From an uncultured Lachnospiraceae bacterium (GTDB taxonomy: Bacteria > Bacillota > Clostridia > Lachnospirales > Lachnospiraceae), in the NCBI GenBank assembly GCA_947594335.1, contig CANQEC010000002.1:1-29045 (forward strand): a DNA stretch of 29,045 nt, read 5' to 3'. Under the pieces are notes generated by a model. The model did no database searches and was not told the origin of the DNA. It saw only the letters and a program-made list of their open reading frames with translations. A program made the translations under genes and the position numbers. Within the stretch, counting starts at the first letter, position 1. The number at the start of each line of letters is the position of its first letter. Below, piece by piece: positions 1 through 7,056 of the stretch.

Positions 1-1
1 C

Positions 2-454
2 AATCCGATCGATATCGCGGGAGAGCGCCTTGGAACTGTATTTATGTATAAAAACGGAAGTCAGTATGAGATTGACGATATCATATTAAGCGAATACGGC
101 ACGACCGTTGTAGGACTTGAGATGATGCGCTCGGTAAATGAGGAGAACGCTGAGGAAAACAGAAAGGTTCAGATTGTCAAATCGGCGATCAGCACTTTGT
201 CTTTCTCTGAGATGGCGGCTGTCATTCATATTTTTGATGAGCTGGACGGAACAGAGGGAATTCTTGTTGCGAGCAAGATTGCCGACCGTGTGGGGATCAC
301 GCGTTCGGTGATCGTCAATGCGCTGCGAAAGTTTGAAAGTGCCGGTGTGATTGAATCGCGTTCTTCCGGCATGAAGGGAACCTACATAAAGGTACTGAAT
401 GATGTGGTGTTTGACGAGCTCGAACATCTGCGGAAAGAAAAGAATATTAATTAG
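2..454 (+). CDS. codY: CodY, global GTP/branched-chain amino acid sensing repressor (C-terminal part)
   Basis: Only the C-terminal ~150 residues are in the window; the reading frame is open from base 2, so the true start lies upstream. The visible part begins at the end of the GAF-type sensor domain (NPIDIAGERLGTVF). It continues through the linker (VQIVKSAISTLSFSEMAAVIHIFDEL) into the winged helix-turn-helix (ASKIADRVGITRSVIVNALRKF, then the wing with SRSSGMKGTYIKVLN). These segments are highly characteristic of CodY. In Firmicutes CodY represses amino-acid, nitrogen and carbon overflow genes when GTP and branched-chain amino acids are plentiful; leuA at the far end of this window is a typical target class. 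The gene ends in TAG and is followed at once by a strong intrinsic terminator. Confidence 0.95.
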   Translation, partial: NPIDIAGERLGTVFMYKNGSQYEIDDIILSEYGTTVVGLEMMRSVNEENAEENRKVQIVKSAISTLSFSEMAAVIHIFDELDGTEGILVASKIADRVGITRSVIVNALRKFESAGVIESRSSGMKGTYIKVLNDVVFDELEHLRKEKNIN

Positions 455-462
455 CTGTTATG

Positions 463-505
463 CCCCGGAAGATCCTGCCGCAGGATTTTCCGGGGTATTT
501 TCTTT
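463..505 (+). terminator. Intrinsic terminator of codY
   Basis: CCCCGGAA and ATCCTG pair with CAGGAT and TTCCGGGG around a short CCG loop, with one internal mismatch. The stem is followed by a T-rich tract (TATTTTCTTT). It lies 8 bases after the codY stop codon. Confidence 0.9.
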
Positions 506-507
506 AT

Positions 508-557
508 GCGCAGGCCCGTGTAAGGAAAATTGCTGCTGGCGCAGCACACGGGCCCGC
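508..557 (+). repeat. Dispersed structured intergenic element, copy A (short form)
   Basis: It starts 3 bases after the codY terminator T-tract. The outer stem is GGCCCGTGT/ACACGGGCC (513-521 with 546-554), closed by GCG/CGC. The inner hairpin is TGCTGC-tggc-GCAGCA (531-546). It lacks the second CAGGAG hairpin of the other copies. Copy B is nearly identical but has GGCCTGTGT/ACACAGGCC, a compensated base-pair change. Confidence 0.8.
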
Positions 558-660
558 ACATTAAAAAATAAAATAATGAGAAAAATTAAGATAAACATAG
601 AAAACAAGAGATATAAGAAGAAAATCAAAGATATTTCATAATATATACGAGTAATAGAAG
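558..660. other. A-rich intergenic stretch upstream of the groE promoter
   Basis: About 100 bases that are strongly A-rich with few C residues, ending directly at the groE -35 box. No credible coding sequence is seen; the short open frame across it has no ribosome site or family resemblance. Its position and composition fit an UP-element-like region that helps RNA polymerase bind, but that is inference. Confidence 0.4.
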
Positions 661-689
661 TTGCATAATTTACATATTTTAACTAATAT
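661..689 (+). promoter_or_regulatory. Sigma-A promoter of groES-groEL
   Basis: -35 TTGCAT (661-666), 17-base spacer, -10 TAATAT (684-689). The expected transcript start is near 696, so the CIRCE operator begins a few bases into the transcript. Confidence 0.85.
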
Positions 690-700
690 AAGGATGCTAG

Positions 701-727
701 TTAGCACTCAAACCAAGTGAGTGCTAA
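701..727 (+). promoter_or_regulatory. CIRCE operator (HrcA binding site)
   Basis: An exact match to the CIRCE consensus: TTAGCACTC, nine bases, GAGTGCTAA. HrcA binds this inverted repeat and represses groESL and dnaK operons until heat shock. Here it overlaps the start of the groE transcript, the standard arrangement. Confidence 0.98.
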
Positions 728-779
728 TAAAACAACAGCCCCGCCGTATAATATGGGGCGTGCGGCTTTCGCGGCATCC

Positions 780-802
780 ATCAGACGCCGGCGGCATCTG
801 AT
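780..802 (+). other. Hairpin in the groES 5' untranslated region
   Basis: ATCAGA-c-GCC pairs with GGC-a-TCTGAT around a GGC loop, giving a 9-10 bp stem with one mismatch, 57 bases before the groES start. There is no T-tract, so it is not a terminator. A role in mRNA stability is possible but unproven. Confidence 0.45.
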
Positions 803-859
803 AATTCGCTGTCCGCGGAAATCAAATTGGATACAGAATCATCGAAGGAGGAATCAGAT

Positions 860-1144
860 ATGAAGTTAGTACCGTTGGGAGACCGTGTTGTGCTGAAACA
901 GCAGGCTGCAGAGGAGACGACGAAGTCAGGCATTATTCTGACCAGCAAATCGCAGGAAAAGCCGCAGGAGGCGGAAGTGATCGCGGTAGGACCGGGCGGA
1001 ATGGTTGACGGGAAAGAGGTTACCATGCAGGTAAAGGTTGGAGATAAGGTTATTTACTCCAAATATTCAGGCAATGAAGTTAAGCTTGGCGATGAGGAAT
1101 ACATCATTGTAAGACAGTCTGACATACTTGCGGTTGTAGAATAA
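860..1144 (+). CDS. groES: Co-chaperonin GroES (Hsp10)
   Basis: A protein of 94 residues, the usual size. It begins MKLVPLGDRVVLK and has the mobile-loop segment (EETTKSGIILTSKSQEKPQ) and the GPGG...VGDKVIYSKYSG...YIIVRQSDILAVVE pattern of the family. It forms the heptameric lid of the GroEL folding chamber in the cytoplasm. The start at 860 is chosen because AAGGAGG (845-851) lies 8 bases before it. The in-frame ATG at 827 has no ribosome site and would add a 5'-leader-derived extension (MDTESSKEESD). First gene of the CIRCE-controlled operon, 181 bases before groEL. Confidence 0.97.
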   Translation: MKLVPLGDRVVLKQQAAEETTKSGIILTSKSQEKPQEAEVIAVGPGGMVDGKEVTMQVKVGDKVIYSKYSGNEVKLGDEEYIIVRQSDILAVVE

Positions 1145-1147
1145 TTT

Positions 1148-1213
1148 CCGGAGCAGACAGCTGCACCCGCGCTGCGGGCGGCTCCGAAAATGAAAACGCT
1201 CCGGATCTTTTTT
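1148..1213 (+). other. Alternative hairpins between groES and groEL (possible weak attenuator)
   Basis: CCGGAGC (1148-1154) can pair with GCTCCG (1181-1186), enclosing a CCCGC-gct-GCGGG hairpin. It can instead pair with GCTCCGG (1198-1204), which is followed by ATCTTTTTT. The second form looks like an intrinsic terminator, the first like its competitor. This could trim groEL relative to groES or be a processing site; function is inferred. Confidence 0.4.
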
Positions 1214-1325
1214 AAGCGCGGGATGAGGAATTGTCCGCGGTATTTGGCAAAGACATGCATGGCGGCGGTTTTTCCGGCCGCAAAAATAAATCACAGACAG
1301 ACTAACAGAGCAGGAGGTTATAATC

Positions 1326-2951
1326 ATGGCAAAGGAAATCAAATATGGGGCAGAGGCAAGAGCAGCCCTTGAATGCGGTGTAAATAAACTGGCGGATACT
1401 GTTCGTGTTACGCTTGGACCGAAGGGAAGAAACGTGGTTCTTGACAAACAGTTCGGTTCACCGCTTATCACGAATGACGGTGTGACGATTGCAAAGGAAA
1501 TTGAGCTTCCCGACGCATTTGAAAACATGGGAGCGCAGCTGATCAAGGAAGTCGCTTCCAAGACGAACGATGTAGCCGGCGACGGAACAACAACCGCTAC
1601 GGTTCTGGCTCAGGCAATGGTAAATGAGGGCATGAAGAACCTGGCGGCAGGGGCGAACCCGATCATTCTGCGCAAGGGTATGAAGAAGGCTACCGATGCG
1701 GCTGTTGAGGCGATCCAGGCGATGAGCAAGGACGTAACAGGCAAGGAGCAGATCGCGAGAGTCGCGGCTGTGTCCTCAGGCGATGACAAGGTCGGAGAGC
1801 TTGTTTCCGATGCGATGGAAAAGGTTTCCAGAGACGGCGTTATCACAATCGAGGAATCAAAGACCATGCATACAGAGCTGGATCTGGTTGAAGGTATGCA
1901 GTTCGACCGCGGATATATTTCTGCTTATATGGCAACTGATATGGAGAAGATGGAAGCGGTTCTCGACGATCCGTTCATCCTGATCACAGATAAGAAGCTT
2001 AGCAATATCCAGGAGATCCTTCCGCTTCTTGAGCAGATCGTGCAGTCCGGCAAGAAGCTGCTGATCATTGCCGAGGATATCGAAGGAGAAGCGCTTACGA
2101 CTCTGATCGTGAACAAACTGCGCGGCACCTTCCAGGTAGTCGGTGTCAAGGCTCCGGGATATGGCGACAGAAGAAAGGCCATGCTTGAGGATATCGCGAT
2201 CCTGACGGGCGGCCGTGTGATTTCCGAGGAGGTCGGCCTTGATCTCAAGGAAGCGACTCTGGACATGCTTGGACGCGCGAAGTCCGTGAAGGTTCAGAAG
2301 GAGAATACGATCATCGTTGACGGCATGGGCGATAAGGACGCGATCCAGAAGAGGATTTCCCAGATCAGAGCTGAGATCGAGGAGACCAAGTCCGAATTTG
2401 ACCGCGAGAAACTTCAGGAGAGACTTGCGAAGCTGTCCGGCGGCGTTGCTGTGATCCGTGTCGGCGCGGCGACCGAGACCGAAATGAAGGAAGCGAAGCT
2501 GCGCATGGAGGATGCGCTTGCGGCCACGAAAGCCGCGGTGGAGGAAGGTATCATCGCAGGCGGCGGATCCGCGTACGTACATGCGGCGAAGGAAGTCGCA
2601 AAGATGGCGGCAAATCTGGAGGGAGACGAGAAGACCGGTGCAAATATCATCCTCAAGGCACTCGAGTCCCCGCTGTATCACATCGCTGCAAACGCAGGTC
2701 TTGAGGGAGCCGTGATTGTAAACAAGGTTCGCGAGTCAGAGGTAGGCGTAGGCTTTGATGCTCTGAAGGAAGAATATGTGGACATGGTAAAGGCAGGAAT
2801 TCTTGATCCGGCCAAGGTTACAAGAAGCGCTCTTCAGAATGCGACAAGCGTGGCGGCCACACTTCTTACGACGGAATCTGTTGTCGGAACCATCAAGGAA
2901 GATGTTCCTCCGATGCCGGCGGGCGGCGCAGGCGGAATGGGCATGATGTAA
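1326..2951 (+). CDS. groL: Chaperonin GroEL (Hsp60)
   Basis: 541 residues, normal for GroEL. It starts MAKEIKYGAEARAAL, has the ATP-binding signature TLGPKGRNVVLDK and NDGVTIAKEIEL, the VAGDGTTTATVLA motif, the apical domain with VKAPGYGDRRKAML, and the C-terminal flexible GGM-type tail (GGAGGMGMM). It forms the double-ring cage that folds proteins with GroES and ATP in the cytosol. AGGAGG lies shortly before the ATG. It is transcribed with groES from the CIRCE promoter and closed by a terminator at 3008-3037. Nothing is missing from the conserved core. Confidence 0.98.
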   Translation: MAKEIKYGAEARAALECGVNKLADTVRVTLGPKGRNVVLDKQFGSPLITNDGVTIAKEIELPDAFENMGAQLIKEVASKTNDVAGDGTTTATVLAQAMVNEGMKNLAAGANPIILRKGMKKATDAAVEAIQAMSKDVTGKEQIARVAAVSSGDDKVGELVSDAMEKVSRDGVITIEESKTMHTELDLVEGMQFDRGYISAYMATDMEKMEAVLDDPFILITDKKLSNIQEILPLLEQIVQSGKKLLIIAEDIEGEALTTLIVNKLRGTFQVVGVKAPGYGDRRKAMLEDIAILTGGRVISEEVGLDLKEATLDMLGRAKSVKVQKENTIIVDGMGDKDAIQKRISQIRAEIEETKSEFDREKLQERLAKLSGGVAVIRVGAATETEMKEAKLRMEDALAATKAAVEEGIIAGGGSAYVHAAKEVAKMAANLEGDEKTGANIILKALESPLYHIAANAGLEGAVIVNKVRESEVGVGFDALKEEYVDMVKAGILDPAKVTRSALQNATSVAATLLTTESVVGTIKEDVPPMPAGGAGGMGMM

Positions 2952-3007
2952 AGTCCGTCCCCGGATTTGGGAATACCGCGGAAAATTAAAAATAACAGAA
3001 AACCTGG

Positions 3008-3037
3008 GGGTAAACGGATAGACGTTTACCCTCTTTT
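3008..3037 (+). terminator. Intrinsic terminator of the groESL operon
   Basis: GGGTAAACG pairs perfectly with CGTTTACCC (3023-3031) around a six-base loop and is followed by TCTTTTGT. Confidence 0.92.
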
Positions 3038-3115
3038 GTGTTAGAATATTGAACAGAATTTTAACTTGTGCGGTCAGAATTTTGAATTATGTACAAAGGA
3101 GAGCAGCCAAATTCT

Positions 3116-3799
3116 ATGGATTATGAAAAGTCTTTGAAGGAGAAGGTGCGGGACGAGCTGAAAAAGCTGTCTTCGCTCACATGGAGGCAGAGACTGGGAT
3201 ATATCTGGGATTATTACAAACCGCTGATGGCGGCCGTCGTGATCGTGATCCTGGTGCTGTCTGTTGTGGCCACGGCGGTCCATAATATGAGCCTGAACCG
3301 GATCTTCAGCGCCTATCTGGTCAACTGTAACAGCTATGAGACGGATTCGGATCTGATCAGCGGAGAATTTGCTGAGTATATCGGCGGAATCGGTTCCAAC
3401 GATCAGATCACCGTGGATGCGACTCTTGGTTTCAGTCAGGACGAGGTTTCGGAGTACTCAATGGCGGGACAGATGAAGCTGACAGCCCTGCTGGCGGCCG
3501 GAGAAGTTGATCTGATGATTCTCGATGAGGACGCCTATCAGGGTTATTTTGGCTCGGATGTGTTTCAGGAACTGTCGGCGGTGGTTGATGAGGAGCAGCT
3601 TGACGCCTGGAAGGAGTACCTTTTTGGAGATCCGGATTCCGGAAGCGGCTCGGGCTGGTACGCCGTTAATGTCCAGGATTCTCCTGTGCTTGCGCGCGGC
3701 AATTCTTATGGAGGGGAAGCGGCATACGCGGTAATAATCCCCGGCACGGAGCATCTGGAATTGTGCATCCGGTTTATTAATTATCTGTTGGGATTGTAA
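3116..3799 (+). CDS. Single-pass membrane protein of unknown function
   Basis: About 227 residues. A charged cytoplasmic N-terminus (KSLKEKVRDELKKL) leads to one clear membrane helix at about residues 36-56 (PLMAAVVIVILVLSVVATAVH), then a soluble, mostly outside domain rich in acidic residues. The stretch LTALLAAGEVDLMILDEDAYQGYF faintly recalls lobes of solute-binding-type folds, but I do not recognise a family with confidence. The start at 3116 is preferred because AAAGGAGA precedes it, although at a long spacing of about 14 bases; the ATG at 3089 has no ribosome site. The next gene is another small membrane protein 90 bases downstream, so the two may be co-transcribed and work together. 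Confidence 0.75.
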   Translation: MDYEKSLKEKVRDELKKLSSLTWRQRLGYIWDYYKPLMAAVVIVILVLSVVATAVHNMSLNRIFSAYLVNCNSYETDSDLISGEFAEYIGGIGSNDQITVDATLGFSQDEVSEYSMAGQMKLTALLAAGEVDLMILDEDAYQGYFGSDVFQELSAVVDEEQLDAWKEYLFGDPDSGSGSGWYAVNVQDSPVLARGNSYGGEAAYAVIIPGTEHLELCIRFINYLLGL

Positions 3800-3889
3800 C
3801 CGGGCGGAGAGAGCAGGGAGTGATCCCGGCCGGTACAAGGCGGACGAAAGTGATTCGTTCCCGATATATTTACAAATGGAGGATTAGAA

Positions 3890-4390
3890 ATGAACGATTT
3901 GTACAGAGAAATTTTAGTTCCAAGAAAAACGCCGCTGAAGAATAAGCTGGCAAAAGCCGGCCTGATCGCTCTGACGGTTCTGGGTTTTCTTTCCGGCATG
4001 ATCTTTTTTCCTTTGATGCTGGTCGGACTGGCCGGAATCGCGGCGTGCGTTTTCCTCATGCCGAAGCTGGAGGTTGAGTTCGAGTATCTGTATGTGAACG
4101 GCGATCTTGATATAGACGCGATCTATTCCAGACAGAAGAGAAAGAGGATCGCGGAGTATCATGTGGAGGAGCTGGAAATTCTGGCTCCTGAAAAATCCCA
4201 CGCGCTCGACAGCTACCGGAACAAAAACAACATGAAAGTGAAGGATTTTACATCAGGCCAGCCGGACAAAAAGGTGTACGCCATGGTCATGAACAAGGAA
4301 AAGGGGCAGGAGCTGGTAAAGGTCGAGATTGACGAAGTGGTTCTTGGAGATTTGCGCAGACTTGCTCCGCGCAAGGTAAACCTGATGTGA
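3890..4390 (+). CDS. Small two-helix membrane protein, probably DUF6106-like
   Basis: 166 residues. The N-terminus MNDLYREILVPRK is followed by two adjacent hydrophobic segments at about residues 23-40 and 42-57. A cytoplasmic domain follows that begins LEVEFEYLYVNGDLDIDAIYSRQKRKR and includes ELEILAPEKSHALDSY. This pattern reminds me of the DUF6106 family found in Lachnospiraceae, but that name rests on memory and was not checked. The C-terminal domain looks like a small beta-rich module such as a PH-like fold; that is inference. The start is supported by TGGAGG at good spacing. The gene lies between the other membrane protein and guaB, with no clear terminator after it. Confidence 0.75.
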   Translation: MNDLYREILVPRKTPLKNKLAKAGLIALTVLGFLSGMIFFPLMLVGLAGIAACVFLMPKLEVEFEYLYVNGDLDIDAIYSRQKRKRIAEYHVEELEILAPEKSHALDSYRNKNNMKVKDFTSGQPDKKVYAMVMNKEKGQELVKVEIDEVVLGDLRRLAPRKVNLM

Positions 4391-4488
4391 CGCGTACGCT
4401 GCCGGATGCGTTTTGTCCGCCTGCTGCGGTCAGTTCCTGTATATTTTCCGAAAAATCATGCTTTTTGTAATTTTTTGTATTTCAGCGG

Positions 4489-4517
4489 TTGACATTGAAA
4501 ACTGAATTTGTTAGAGT
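4489..4517 (+). promoter_or_regulatory. Sigma-A promoter of guaB
   Basis: A perfect -35 TTGACA (4489-4494), 17-base spacer, -10 TAGAGT (4512-4517), leaving an 80-base leader before guaB. I see no purine riboswitch core in the leader. The stretch 4391-4488 before it holds only a weak ACGC/GCGT hairpin with a short T-run and a CCGC/GCGG hairpin. Confidence 0.75.
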
Positions 4518-4606
4518 AGATAAACATCAGACAGGCTTGTTTTGAGAACCTTATAACAGACCTTATCAGCAATCAGTTAAAATTTATCAGAAAGCGAGGA
4601 AATGAC

Positions 4607-6061
4607 GTGGGAAGGATTATAGGCGAAGGTATTACATTTGATGACGTATTGTTGGTGCCTGCATACTCAGAGGTGATCCCGAATCAGGTGGACCTGTCTA
4701 CCTGGCTGACAAAAACAATCCGGCTGAATATCCCGATGATGAGCGCGGGCATGGATACTGTTACCGAACACAGAATGGCAATCGCAATGGCACGGCAGGG
4801 CGGTATCGGTATTATTCACAAAAATATGTCTGTGGAACAGCAGGCGGAAGAAGTGGACAAGGTTAAGCGTTCAGAAAACGGTGTTATCACGGATCCGTTT
4901 CACCTCTCACCGGAGCATACGCTTGCCGACGCGGACGAGCTGATGGGCAAATACCGCATATCCGGTGTCCCGATCACAGAGAACGGAAGGCTTGTCGGCA
5001 TCATAACAAACAGGGATCTTCTGTTTGAGGAAGATTTCTCAAAACAGATCCGCAGTTCCATGACGAGCGAGGGTCTGGTGACTGCGAAAGTTGGGATCAC
5101 GCTTGAGGATGCCAAGAAGATTCTGGCAAAAGCGCGCAAGGAGAAGCTTCCCATCGTTGATGATGAATATAATCTGAAGGGTCTCATTACAATTAAAGAT
5201 ATAGAAAAACAGATCAAGTATCCGAATTCAGCAAAAGACGCGAAAGGCCGTCTTCTCTGCGGTGCAGGCGTAGGCATTACAGCGAACGTACTTGAACGTA
5301 CAGCGGCTCTCGTGGATGCTCAGGTGGATGTGGTCGTGCTTGACAGCGCGCACGGACATTCAGCCAATGTGATCCGCTGTGTTACCATGATCAAGGATAA
5401 ATTCCCGGATCTTCAGGTTATCGCGGGAAACGTGGCGACGGGTGAGGCGACCAGAGATCTGATCAAGGCAGGAGCCGACGCGGTTAAGGTAGGTATCGGG
5501 CCGGGATCGATCTGCACAACCCGCGTGGTGGCCGGAATCGGCGTTCCGCAGATCACCGCGGTGATGAACTGCTATGAGGCTGCGAAGGAATACGGTATTC
5601 CGATCATAGCGGACGGAGGCATAAAATATTCGGGCGATATCACAAAGGCGATTGCGGCCGGCGCGAACGTATGTATGATGGGAAGCATGCTTGCCGGCTG
5701 TGATGAGAGTCCGGGAACATTTGAACTGTACCAGGGAAGAAAGTATAAGGTATACCGCGGCATGGGTTCGATAGCCGCCATGGAAAACGGAAGCAAGGAC
5801 CGCTATTTCCAGACAAATGCAAAGAAGCTTGTTCCTGAAGGCGTGGAGGGACGTGTTGCCTACAAGGGAAGCGTGGAAGATACGGTATTCCAGCTTATGG
5901 GAGGCGTCCGTTCCGGAATGGGCTACTGCGGAACTGCCACTGTCGAGGAGCTCAAGGAAAACGGAAGGTTTGTGAAGATTTCCGCGGCATCGTTAAAGGA
6001 ATCTCATCCGCATGATATCCACATCACCAAAGAAGCGCCGAATTACAGCGTTGAACAGTAA
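4607..6061 (+). CDS. guaB: Inosine-5'-monophosphate dehydrogenase
   Basis: 484 residues, standard length. It oxidises IMP to XMP with NAD+, the first committed step of GMP synthesis in the cytosol. The TIM-barrel core starts EGITFDDVLLVPAYSEV. Two CBS domains are inserted at about residues 95-205 (VPITENGRLVGIITNRDL; LPIVDDEYNLKGLITIKDI). The catalytic loop GPGSICTTR carries the nucleophile Cys303, and the flap contains SKDRYFQ. The start is GTG: CGAGGA lies 6 bases before it, and the nearby ATG at 4602 is in another frame. It is a single-gene unit with its own promoter and terminator. GTP supply links it functionally to CodY at the left edge. Confidence 0.97.
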   Translation: MGRIIGEGITFDDVLLVPAYSEVIPNQVDLSTWLTKTIRLNIPMMSAGMDTVTEHRMAIAMARQGGIGIIHKNMSVEQQAEEVDKVKRSENGVITDPFHLSPEHTLADADELMGKYRISGVPITENGRLVGIITNRDLLFEEDFSKQIRSSMTSEGLVTAKVGITLEDAKKILAKARKEKLPIVDDEYNLKGLITIKDIEKQIKYPNSAKDAKGRLLCGAGVGITANVLERTAALVDAQVDVVVLDSAHGHSANVIRCVTMIKDKFPDLQVIAGNVATGEATRDLIKAGADAVKVGIGPGSICTTRVVAGIGVPQITAVMNCYEAAKEYGIPIIADGGIKYSGDITKAIAAGANVCMMGSMLAGCDESPGTFELYQGRKYKVYRGMGSIAAMENGSKDRYFQTNAKKLVPEGVEGRVAYKGSVEDTVFQLMGGVRSGMGYCGTATVEELKENGRFVKISAASLKESHPHDIHITKEAPNYSVEQ

Positions 6062-6081
6062 TCATATTGAAGAATGCGCAT

Positions 6082-6110
6082 CCGCCGGGGTCTCCCCGGC
6101 GGAATTTTGT
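6082..6110 (+). terminator. Intrinsic terminator of guaB
   Basis: A perfect 9-bp stem CCGCCGGGG/CCCCGGCGG with a TCT loop, followed by AATTTTGT, 20 bases after the guaB stop. Confidence 0.92.
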
Positions 6111-6116
6111 CCATAT

Positions 6117-6198
6117 GCGCAGGCCTGTGTAAGGAAATTTGCTGCTGGCGCAGCACACAGGCCGCGCAGCGGGCAGGAGAAAAAGTCGTCTCCTCGAT
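6117..6198 (+). repeat. Dispersed structured intergenic element, copy B
   Basis: It begins 7 bases after the guaB terminator. The outer stem is GGCCTGTGT/ACACAGGCC closed by GCGC/GCGC, and the inner hairpin is TGCTGC-tggc-GCAGCA. A second hairpin is AGGAGA/TCTCCT where other copies have AGGAGG/CCTCCT, again a compensated change. The first half differs from copy A at only a few bases. Confidence 0.85.
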
Positions 6199-6217
6199 TA
6201 TTGTTTAAAAAAAGGGA

Positions 6218-6246
6218 TACACAAAACCGCATATTTGTTGTATACT
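6218..6246 (+). promoter_or_regulatory. Candidate promoter of the amidase gene
   Basis: -10 TATACT (6241-6246) with a weaker -35 TACACA (6218-6223) at 17 bases. It lies between repeat copy B and the amidase start. Confidence 0.55.
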
Positions 6247-6298
6247 AACAACTGTGCCGCGTCATGCGGAAAACTAACAGAGAAAAGTGTGAGCGTTC

Positions 6299-7036
6299 AT
6301 GAAAAAAGGAAATCAGAAAAATACCAGAAGCGGAAACGGCAGACATCATTTTCATTCCGCGCATATATTTGTATGGCTTTTGGCTGTCATTCTGACAGGA
6401 CTTGCCGTCTGGGCTCTGCTGGATATGATTCCGGAGGATGATATTGATGTGGATGCCCTTCTTGAGGAGCCTGTCACAATCGAGATCGAAACCGATCCCC
6501 CAGAGCCCGAGTATGTAAATCCTGTACCGAAGCCGGATATTGATGTACAGCTTTTGACAATCAATGACTATTCCAGACCGGGAGAGGCGACCGACGCGAT
6601 CAATTACATCGTAATTCACTATCTTGGGAATCCAAAGACGACTGCGCAGCAGAATCGTGATTACTTCGAAAGCCTCAAGGATCTGCAGAATACCTCGATG
6701 AGCGCGAATTTTATCGTCGGGCTGGAAGGAGAAATTATTGAATGCGTACCGCCGGGAGAAATCGCGTATGCCTCCAATTCCATGAATCACGAGTCGATTT
6801 CAATCGAGAACTGCCATATGGATGAGACAGGACGTTTTACGGAGGCAACCTATGAATCCTGTGTCAAACTGGCGGCGTATCTGGCGGCGGAATATCAGAT
6901 CGACAGGGATCATATCATTCGCCATTATGATGTGATCGGGAAAGAATGTCCTCTGTATTATGTAGAGCATGAGGATAAATGGGAAGAAATGAAGGATGAC
7001 ATTATGAATTACATAGCTCAGTACAGCGGATCATGA
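6299..7036 (+). CDS. Membrane-anchored N-acetylmuramoyl-L-alanine amidase (Amidase_2/PGRP type)
   Basis: 245 residues. A basic N-terminus and one hydrophobic helix at about residues 23-42 anchor it, followed by an acidic, proline-rich linker (EETD-PPEPEY region) and a zinc amidase domain at about 95-235. Expected zinc ligands are visible: His107 in INYIVIHY, His209 in RHYDV and Cys217 in GKECP. Glu170 in SISIE matches the conserved acidic residue of the fold. Such enzymes cut the bond between muramic acid and the stem peptide of peptidoglycan outside the membrane. The ribosome site before ATG 6299 is weak (GTGAG). Twenty bases separate it from the next gene, so the two are probably co-transcribed. 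The precise cell-wall role, such as remodelling or recycling, cannot be read from sequence. Confidence 0.88.
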   Translation: MKKGNQKNTRSGNGRHHFHSAHIFVWLLAVILTGLAVWALLDMIPEDDIDVDALLEEPVTIEIETDPPEPEYVNPVPKPDIDVQLLTINDYSRPGEATDAINYIVIHYLGNPKTTAQQNRDYFESLKDLQNTSMSANFIVGLEGEIIECVPPGEIAYASNSMNHESISIENCHMDETGRFTEATYESCVKLAAYLAAEYQIDRDHIIRHYDVIGKECPLYYVEHEDKWEEMKDDIMNYIAQYSGS

Positions 7037-7056
7037 ATATCTGAAAGGCGGATTTT

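Noticed and set aside
399..641. An 80-codon open frame after codY
   Set aside because: It crosses the codY terminator, repeat copy A and an A-rich stretch; it has no ribosome site and low-complexity Lys/Ile composition at the end.
1857..2681. A 274-codon minus-strand open frame inside groEL
   Set aside because: Shadow of the highly conserved groEL coding strand.
4518..4606. Purine riboswitch before guaB
   Set aside because: The leader is short and AT-rich and lacks the three-way junction core sequences of purine aptamers.
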